Assembly (NCBI GenBank): GCA_030589055.1
Contig: JAUUWK010000047.1
Span: forward strand, 1 to 7,485
Direction: 5' to 3'
Source of the DNA: Candidatus Bathyarchaeota archaeon
GTDB taxonomy: Archaea; Thermoproteota; Bathyarchaeia; Bathyarchaeales; Bathycorpusculaceae
Length of the DNA stretch: 7,485 bases
The notes under the pieces are model-generated. The model saw nothing but the letters and a program-made list of their open reading frames with translations, made no database searches and was not told where the DNA came from. Below, in pieces: positions 1-4,781 of the stretch. The position numbers and the translations under genes were made by a program. Positions within the stretch are counted from its first letter, which is position 1. Each line of letters starts with the position of its first letter.

Positions 1-210
1 GTCCTGTTTCACACAACACTTGACGCACGCGGTATCAGTGCGCGCGCTACGTTAAAATACAAAACCTGCCCATATTACACGCTAGTTAAAAGCGGACAGA
101 AGACATGGATCTGCACCCTTCGCAAAAAGACAATGGACTACATAATTTTAAGGATGTCTCACGGCAAAAGAGGAAGAAAAAAGATCATCAAATCCCTGCT
201 TCAAAACTAA
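1..210 (+). CDS. C-terminal fragment of an unrecognised basic protein
   Basis: Frame 1 is open from the left edge to a TAA at 208-210, giving the last 69 residues of a protein whose start lies outside the window. I do not recognise the family. The tail is rich in Lys and Arg (a KRGRKK run at about residues 57-62) and has two cysteines, at about residues 23 and 39, which could fit a small nucleic-acid-binding or metal-binding fold; that is speculation. No Shine-Dalgarno or ATG at a plausible start is visible, so it is better read as a truncated gene than as a small complete one. A 69-codon open frame in this moderately AT-rich DNA could also be chance or a decayed gene, which keeps confidence modest. 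Confidence 0.4.
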   Translation, partial: VLFHTTLDARGISARATLKYKTCPYYTLVKSGQKTWICTLRKKTMDYIILRMSHGKRGRKKIIKSLLQN

Positions 211-483
211 CGTCTATGCGAATACGCAATATTTCTAACTGGATTTTGGAACACGAATAACCCTCCATTCCAAGAGTTACATCTGATTGCTGCAAGCATC
301 GTTAAATGGGTTAGATTTCTAAATGCCAAAAATTCTGCTGGTCCTGATGGCGAAATTATGAGTTCACAAGTGGGAGATTCAATGGATAAAGCACGTTAGC
401 CAAGTCTATTTGAGATTAGAATATATATTTGCCTTAACATGTATAGTACAGCGGAATTAGCGGATATACTGTGAGGAAGAATC
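211..483. other. Intergenic stretch upstream of the AbrB–PhoU gene
   Basis: No supported gene lies here. Frame 1 remains open for 62 codons after the TAA at 208-210, to a TAG at 397-399, but this stretch has no convincing start with a ribosome site and no recognisable motif. The right part (about 415-483) holds the TATA-like element and Shine-Dalgarno site of the downstream gene. I found no tRNA, box C/D RNA or strong hairpin. Confidence 0.5.
418..430 (+). promoter_or_regulatory. Putative archaeal TATA box of the AbrB–PhoU gene
   Basis: An alternating AT run (ATATATAT at 421-428) lies about 60 nt before the ATG at 484. With the usual archaeal spacing of about 25 nt, transcription would begin near 450 and leave a leader of roughly 35 nt. 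This leader would contain the GAGG Shine-Dalgarno at 473-476, seven nt before the ATG. The position fits a promoter, but AT-rich DNA makes such matches common. Confidence 0.45.
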
Positions 484-1500
484 ATGGAACGCAAAATTAT
501 TTCTTTGGGCAGATCTTCTCTTGTAGTTTCTCTACCGAAACATTGGGTGAAGTTAAATGAATTAAAGCAAGGTGACGTTGTTTCTCTTGCTGTCCAGCGT
601 GATCGTTCATTGGCGATTTTTCCAAGTGTTAAGAAGAAAAAGGGGAATGAAGAAATAGTTCTTCATGTTGATGCAGACGAGAAAGTGACCGTAATTGCTC
701 GGAGAATAATTGGCAGTTATCTGAATGGTTATACCCGCATCAAGGTTCTGTCTGACGAAATATTTTCTGTTCGACAAAGGAAAGAAATCCGAAACATTGT
801 TAGGATGCTTTATATGAGAGTTATGGAGGCTGACTCCAAAAGTATGTCTATTCAAACTTTGATAGATGAGACAAAAGCATCACTTGAATTGGCAATCCAA
901 AGGATGCATTTAATCTGTCACTCCATGTGTCGGGATATATTAGATTCGCTGAAAAGGCGGGACGTGATCCTGGCAAAATCTGTTTTCTCTCTTGACGATG
1001 ACGTTGATCACTTCTCCTTTTTTCTTCTCCGACTGCTTCGCGACGCAGCCCGAGATTCGATCTTGGCAAATCAACTCGACATCGATCCCTTAGATTGCAT
1101 GGACTACCAAACTCTCGTGTATAGAGTCGAGCATGCTGCTGATCACGCCACCAACATAGCACGGCAACTGATAATATTAGATGGAAGCCGACTTAAGATA
1201 CCCGATGAGCTACTAGCACTTCTGTTTAGTGCTGGGACTGAAGCTGTTGACTTATATAGCAAAGCGTTAGCTGCTTTCTTCTCGAAGAACGTAGTCGATT
1301 CTGTTGCAATAATGGACCAAGAAAAAAAAATTGAAGAGTTGGATCGAGAGATAGCCTCAAAGACGTTTATGACTAGACAAAAGAACGCGTTGATAGTTTG
1401 TATGGTTTGTTCGATACGCGGCAGTATAAAAGGAATCGCTGAATGTGCAATGAATATAGCTGAGACAGCTATAAATCGCGCTTACAAAATGGCTATTTAG
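484..1500 (+). CDS. phoU: AbrB–PhoU family phosphate-uptake regulator
   Basis: A 338-residue cytoplasmic protein with the two-part layout typical of archaeal PhoU-like regulators. Residues 1-48 form a SpoVT/AbrB-type swapped-hairpin DNA-binding domain, with the signature GRSSLVVSLPKHWVKLN at 9-25 and the GDVV turn at 30-33. Residues about 115-335 form two PhoU three-helix repeats. The first repeat carries an acidic DDDVDH motif (171-176) and the helix VEHAADHATNIA (215-226), both normal for PhoU metal-binding repeats. The second has EKKIEELDREI (280-290), but its last helix (312-331) has lost the usual ER..DH pattern. Family knowledge suggests control of phosphate transport or signalling through DNA binding; no Pst transporter or histidine kinase gene is nearby, so the target is unknown. 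The ATG start is backed by GAGG at 473-476. The gene converges on the fusion gene, with 7 nt between the stop codons. Confidence 0.9.
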   Translation: MERKIISLGRSSLVVSLPKHWVKLNELKQGDVVSLAVQRDRSLAIFPSVKKKKGNEEIVLHVDADEKVTVIARRIIGSYLNGYTRIKVLSDEIFSVRQRKEIRNIVRMLYMRVMEADSKSMSIQTLIDETKASLELAIQRMHLICHSMCRDILDSLKRRDVILAKSVFSLDDDVDHFSFFLLRLLRDAARDSILANQLDIDPLDCMDYQTLVYRVEHAADHATNIARQLIILDGSRLKIPDELLALLFSAGTEAVDLYSKALAAFFSKNVVDSVAIMDQEKKIEELDREIASKTFMTRQKNALIVCMVCSIRGSIKGIAECAMNIAETAINRAYKMAI

Positions 1501-1507
1501 AACTCCT

Positions 1508-3226
1508 CTATACAGGTGGATAGTTCAAAGTCAATGTAAACTCGGATGGGACAATTTTTTTCCGAAGCAGTTTCCTTGCAAGTTGTATAGCTTGATTGTA
1601 ATTAAAAACCTGTTTTCCTTTGTCTCGTGCCATTCTTAAAATCTCCTTCTCTACCTCATGCTTCAACTCACCGATTGTGAGCGCTCCGATCATGAAGATT
1701 CCAGGTGTTACTTCTTTCATATCATCTTTCAAGTCTATACCCTCTATTCCAAGAGGTGAGACAGCGTTTATATCAACCAGAACTTTCAAGAGTTTAAGTT
1801 CCTTCAATAGTTCCTTCTCTATAATACGTGCACCTCTCGTAGCAGCACAAAACACTACATCAGCTTTCTTTAAAATCTCAAGCTTTTCGACTGACGTTGG
1901 TGCAAAAGCACCTGACACATTCACTTTATGTCTATCTGCGAGAAGCCTTTCAACCTTTTGTGCATATTCTTTCCCATCTACCCGTTTTGGATTAAGGCTG
2001 GCAATCGTTACTTCGCATCCAAGCTTAGCCAGAAGAACCGCTGTTATCCGTCCGACAGCCCCTGTGCCTAGAACAGCGCAGGATTTGTCTCTTAAGTCAC
2101 CGAGGTTATGAGATAAGAGAGCATCCTCAACCTTCGCAACCATGGCTGCTGCAGTTGTGTATGCACCGCCAGGATCAATTACTACGTTTGCTTGGAAAGG
2201 TGGAAACATCGTGTTCTTTACGACCTCAAGAACTTTTTCAGCCTTTTCAGCTTTTCTCCCTCCAATAAAAAAGCATGTGTTCTTAACGGCTTTTGGCCCT
2301 CTAGAAAAAATTGTGTCCTGAACGATTTTTTCAGCGTCTTCTGGGGTCACATTGTCATATGGTATGACAGCGTTATATCCAGCATCGTATGCCATGCAGA
2401 TGTCAAAAGAACTAGCTCTCTCGTCGGTATCTAAGTAAAAAAGAAGGTACGGTGAATTATAAGATCCACTTTTCTTAATGATTGGTTTAACTTGAATTTG
2501 CATTGATTGCAGCAAGTTTCTTGGTTCGTCGGAGCGAGAGTCAATGTGGGCTGAAACTATCTTCTTGGAAAGTTTAAGAACTTCAACTTGGATGTCTAAG
2601 GATTCCAGAAGGTTTCTAATTCCTTCTACATGCTCTGGACTGCATATATGAAGACAAGTAATCTCTTCTTTAGTATCAAGCTCTCTAGCATGGTCCAAAA
2701 TATCCATAACAATCCAGCTTTCCCTTACAGGAAAACTTACTTCCCGCTCTTCCTCCTCAATCTCAAGTTGTAAACATTGACCATAAGCAACCAAATATTC
2801 CCTTTCAATAGACTTCATCTCATTTTTTTCCTTGGACAATCTGGCTAAAGCTTTCAGCATACTATCTCTTGACTCTGTCTTTTCATCTAGATTGGTTGCA
2901 AGATACGCTTTGGCATTTTCATCAATGTCAACGGAAAAGAAGGAAATGTTGTTGTTCCGAAATATTTGAGCCAAAACATTGTCCTCATAAAACTCCTTTT
3001 GTGAGCGCATACCCAACTCTTCAGTTACAAAGTCAGGATTTACTTTGTCAATCAGTGTGCTCAGAAACTTATGAAAGGCTATGGAGGACTGGAAAAGGGA
3101 ATGAAGCCCCCGAGACTGCGGAGTGGAAGGCGGTTCAATTATCCAAAAAGGTTCATTATACTCTTTTTCAACAATCAAAACGACTAGTTTCTTGTCTTTT
3201 AGGGGTACAATTTCGAGTGCTTTCAA
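1508..3226 (-). CDS. TraB-like domain fused to MtdB-like methylene-H4MPT dehydrogenase
   Basis: A 572-residue cytoplasmic fusion. Residues about 258-556 match the full length (about 300 aa) of the NAD(P)-dependent methylene-tetrahydromethanopterin/methylene-tetrahydrofolate dehydrogenase family (MtdB/MtdA). Visible signatures are LFYLDTDERASSFD (262-275), the YDNVTPEDAEKIV segment (290-302), TTAAA (357-361), the Rossmann loop GTGAVG (387-392), NAVSPLGIEGID (487-498) and GALTIGELK (514-522). It should oxidise methylene-H4MPT (or reduce the methenyl form) with NAD(P). The end of the second Rossmann strand (408-415) lacks the acidic residue of NAD-specific enzymes and has Lys-Arg, which hints at NADP use. 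Residues 1-225 resemble the TraB/GumN superfamily: NPDFVTEELGMRSQKEF (63-79), RESWIVMDIL (168-177) and HVEGIRNLL (199-207); the usual N-terminal GxxH motif is not visible. The start is TTG, supported by GAGGT seven nt upstream. Confidence 0.85.
   Translation of the reverse strand: MKALEIVPLKDKKLVVLIVEKEYNEPFWIIEPPSTPQSRGLHSLFQSSIAFHKFLSTLIDKVNPDFVTEELGMRSQKEFYEDNVLAQIFRNNNISFFSVDIDENAKAYLATNLDEKTESRDSMLKALARLSKEKNEMKSIEREYLVAYGQCLQLEIEEEEREVSFPVRESWIVMDILDHARELDTKEEITCLHICSPEHVEGIRNLLESLDIQVEVLKLSKKIVSAHIDSRSDEPRNLLQSMQIQVKPIIKKSGSYNSPYLLFYLDTDERASSFDICMAYDAGYNAVIPYDNVTPEDAEKIVQDTIFSRGPKAVKNTCFFIGGRKAEKAEKVLEVVKNTMFPPFQANVVIDPGGAYTTAAAMVAKVEDALLSHNLGDLRDKSCAVLGTGAVGRITAVLLAKLGCEVTIASLNPKRVDGKEYAQKVERLLADRHKVNVSGAFAPTSVEKLEILKKADVVFCAATRGARIIEKELLKELKLLKVLVDINAVSPLGIEGIDLKDDMKEVTPGIFMIGALTIGELKHEVEKEILRMARDKGKQVFNYNQAIQLARKLLRKKIVPSEFTLTLNYPPV
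1549..1561 (+). terminator. Possible oligo-T terminator after the AbrB–PhoU gene
   Basis: A run of seven T residues at 1555-1561, about 55 nt past the TAG at 1498-1500, could act as an archaeal U-tract terminator for plus-strand transcription. It lies within the 3' end of the opposing gene, as expected where the two stop codons are only 7 nt apart. It also encodes part of that gene, so the run may be coincidental. Confidence 0.3.
2489..2617 (-). repeat. Imperfect internal duplication at the domain junction of the fusion
   Basis: Residues 204-214 (RNLLESLDIQV) and 236-246 (RNLLQSMQIQV) of the fusion protein share 8 of 11 positions and lie 32 residues apart. The corresponding DNA, 2585-2617 and 2489-2521, agrees at 24 of 33 positions by my hand count. 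The similarity fades quickly on both sides. It sits exactly where the TraB-like domain gives way to the MtdB-like domain, so it may be a scar of a 96-nt duplication at the fusion joint. Confidence 0.4.
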
Positions 3227-3233
3227 CTTAAGT

Positions 3234-3238
3234 ACCTC
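3234..3238 (-). promoter_or_regulatory. Shine-Dalgarno site fixing a TTG start for the fusion gene
   Basis: On the minus strand GAGGT lies seven nt before TTG (3226-3224). No ATG or GTG lies close enough to use this site, so the site decides the start. The encoded N-terminus (KALEIVPLKDKK) is a plausible first beta strand. Confidence 0.7.
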
Positions 3239-3407
3239 AACGTATACGTCAGAGCAGGAAATATATACTTTTTCGTAATACCTTATATAAGAATATATAA
3301 TTTATATACAAATCAGCGGAGCGCGCGCTTGCCAGTGCATCAATTTTCTTCGAGTTCTCATTCTGAAAAGATGTTATATACTATAATAACTTATGATTCA
3401 CAGATAT

Positions 3408-3418
3408 TTTTTTATAAG
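3408..3418 (+). promoter_or_regulatory. Putative TATA box closest to the hdrA gene
   Basis: TTTTTATAAG, following the T-rich run at 3407-3413, would place transcription start near 3440. That leaves a short leader of about 24 nt containing the GAGG at 3452-3455 ahead of TTG 3464. The fit of TATA box, leader and ribosome site is what makes this the best candidate among the several TATA-like runs upstream. Confidence 0.45.
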
Positions 3419-3451
3419 AATATATACACCACTTTTCTTCTGTTAATGTGC

Positions 3452-3455
3452 GAGG
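3452..3455 (+). promoter_or_regulatory. Shine-Dalgarno site favouring a TTG start for hdrA
   Basis: GAGG sits eight nt before TTG at 3464, the spacing seen for other genes in this window. The upstream ATG at 3446 has only the pyrimidine-rich TTCTTCTGTTA in front of it. The TTG start also puts the protein's first residues directly before the FAD-binding beta strand VDDAVLVVGGG. Confidence 0.55.
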
Positions 3456-3463
3456 AATTGACT

Positions 3464-4777
3464 TTGGTTGATGATGCTGTACTTGTGGTTGGCGGAGGAA
3501 TAGCTGGGATGCAAGCATCGCTTGATCTCGCTAACCGCGGTTTCAGGGTTTATCTTGTTGAAAAATCCCCAACCATTGGGGGACGGATGGCTCAGCTTGA
3601 TAAGACGTTTCCCACAATGGATTGCTCCATATGCATACTCGCCCCAAAAATGATTGAGTGCTTCCGCCATCCAAACATCAGATTGCTCACCTGCTCAGAA
3701 GTCGAGGAAATTACGGGTTCAGCTGGAAACTTCAAAGCCAAAGTCTTGGAAAACCCTAGATTTGTTGATACTGAAAAATGTACTGGTTGCGCTGTATGCA
3801 CAGAAAAGTGCCCAGTTAAGGTGCCGAGCGAATTCGACATGGGCATGGGGATGCGGAAAGCAATCTACATGCCCTTTCCACAAGCAGTGCCTCGAGTAGC
3901 CATAATAGACAAGGACCATTGCCTTTTCTTCCAGAAAGGAGTATGCGAAGTATGCAAAAAATTCTGTCAGGCAAATGCAATCAACTTCGATCAAGAACCT
4001 GAAGAAATAACGCTTAACGTTTCAAGCATAATATTAGCCACAGGCCTGGAGCTTTATGATCCAACACCGATAAGTGAGTACGGCTACAAAAGACATAAAA
4101 ACGTTCTTCTATCGCTGGAATTTGAAAGACTCATTAATGCTTCTGGACCGACCCGTGGAGAAGTTTTGAGACCTTCCGACAAAAAGCATCCCCACAGGAT
4201 AGTTTTCATACAATGCGTTGGCTCAAGAAGCCAGCAAAAAGGATTACCATACTGCTCCAGCGTCTGCTGCATGTATGCAACAAAAGAGGCAATTCTAGTC
4301 AGAGAACACAACCCGGAATGTGAGGTTCACATCCTGTACATGGATCTGAGAGTTTTTGGGAAACGTTTCCAACAGTTCGTTAGCAGAGCCAGAGACGAAT
4401 GGGATATCAAATACGTTAATGGACGTCCATCCACAATCATAGAGAATCCGGAAACCAAGGACCTTTTAGTTCGATATCAAAACGTTATGAATGGACACAT
4501 AGAAGAGTTGCGTGCAGATTTAGTTGTGCTCTGTCCAGCTTTAATTCCAAGAGAAGACAACAAAGTTTTAGCAAAAATCTTGGATCTACAATTAAATGAA
4601 CGCAACTTTTTCAAAACGAAAGACCCGTTACTTACGTCAGTTAAAACAAGCGTGGAAGGAGTCTTTGTTTGTGGCTATTGTCAGGCACCTAAGGACATCT
4701 CTGAGTCGGTTACGCAAGCCAGTGCAGCCGCAGCCAGAGCCGCGGAAGTAGCTGTATCCGCTGTTATGAGGGGATAG
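3464..4777 (+). CDS. hdrA: Short HdrA-like iron-sulfur flavoprotein (HdrA/QmoA type)
   Basis: From TTG 3464 this is 437 residues (443 from ATG 3446). It begins directly with the FAD Rossmann motif VLVVGGGIAGMQAS (6-19) and so lacks the N-terminal CHCG domain and the C-terminal ferredoxin domain of full-length HdrA (about 650 aa). HdrA hallmarks present: GGRMAQLDKTFPTMDCSICI (39-58) with Cys54, Cys57 and Cys66; an inserted ferredoxin-like domain with Cys106/109/112/116 and Cys153/161/164/168; the IQCVGSR loop with Cys251; YCSSVCCM with Cys264/268/269; and the FAD-closing GYCQAPKDISESVTQASAAA (404-423). It should be a soluble FAD/4Fe-4S electron-transfer subunit of a heterodisulfide-reductase-like complex. 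The length and the HdrA–MvhD partner 4 nt downstream also recall QmoA/QmoB of sulfate reducers, but no membrane subunit is visible. Confidence 0.88.
   Translation: MVDDAVLVVGGGIAGMQASLDLANRGFRVYLVEKSPTIGGRMAQLDKTFPTMDCSICILAPKMIECFRHPNIRLLTCSEVEEITGSAGNFKAKVLENPRFVDTEKCTGCAVCTEKCPVKVPSEFDMGMGMRKAIYMPFPQAVPRVAIIDKDHCLFFQKGVCEVCKKFCQANAINFDQEPEEITLNVSSIILATGLELYDPTPISEYGYKRHKNVLLSLEFERLINASGPTRGEVLRPSDKKHPHRIVFIQCVGSRSQQKGLPYCSSVCCMYATKEAILVREHNPECEVHILYMDLRVFGKRFQQFVSRARDEWDIKYVNGRPSTIIENPETKDLLVRYQNVMNGHIEELRADLVVLCPALIPREDNKVLAKILDLQLNERNFFKTKDPLLTSVKTSVEGVFVCGYCQAPKDISESVTQASAAAARAAEVAVSAVMRG
4768..4773 (+). promoter_or_regulatory. Shine-Dalgarno site of the HdrA–MvhD gene
   Basis: GAGGGG overlaps the last codons of the preceding hdrA gene and lies eight nt before ATG 4782. 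With a 4-nt gap between the genes, this suggests translational coupling. Confidence 0.65.
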
Positions 4778-4781
4778 CCCG

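Larger units (their letters stand above)
3227..3463. promoter_or_regulatory. Divergent promoter region between the fusion gene and the hdrA operon
   Basis: This 237-nt AT-rich stretch separates two divergently transcribed units. TATA-like elements lie at 3260-3267 (best read on the minus strand), 3282-3300, 3301-3308, 3373-3379 and 3408-3426 (plus strand). Three perfect 10-nt palindromes are present: ACGTATACGT at 3240-3249, CTTATATAAG at 3282-3291 and AGCGCGCGCT at 3320-3329. A 14-nt direct repeat occurs at 3286-3299 and 3413-3426. The arrangement suggests control of both units from one region. A frame in phase with hdrA is open back to TTG 3329, but it lacks a ribosome site and reads as non-protein-like AT-rich sequence, so I treat it as untranslated. 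Confidence 0.6.

Noticed and set aside
848..1162. Minus-strand open frame of 104 codons within the AbrB–PhoU gene
   Set aside because: It is antisense to conserved PhoU repeats and has no recognisable motif.
1322..1330. A9 run on the plus strand (T9 on the minus strand) as a terminator for the fusion gene
   Set aside because: It lies about 180 nt past the fusion gene's stop, inside the AbrB–PhoU coding sequence, and encodes the lysine run of the second PhoU repeat; it is more simply explained as coding sequence.
1620..2111. Plus-strand open frame of 163 codons opposite the fusion gene
   Set aside because: It is antisense to the conserved MtdB-like domain, and its translation is Ser/Thr/Phe-rich low-complexity sequence without family features.
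3329..3463. N-terminal extension of the short HdrA from TTG 3329
   Set aside because: The extra 45 residues come from AT-rich promoter-like DNA, have no ribosome site and do not resemble HdrA; HdrA proteins of this short type begin right at the FAD Rossmann strand.
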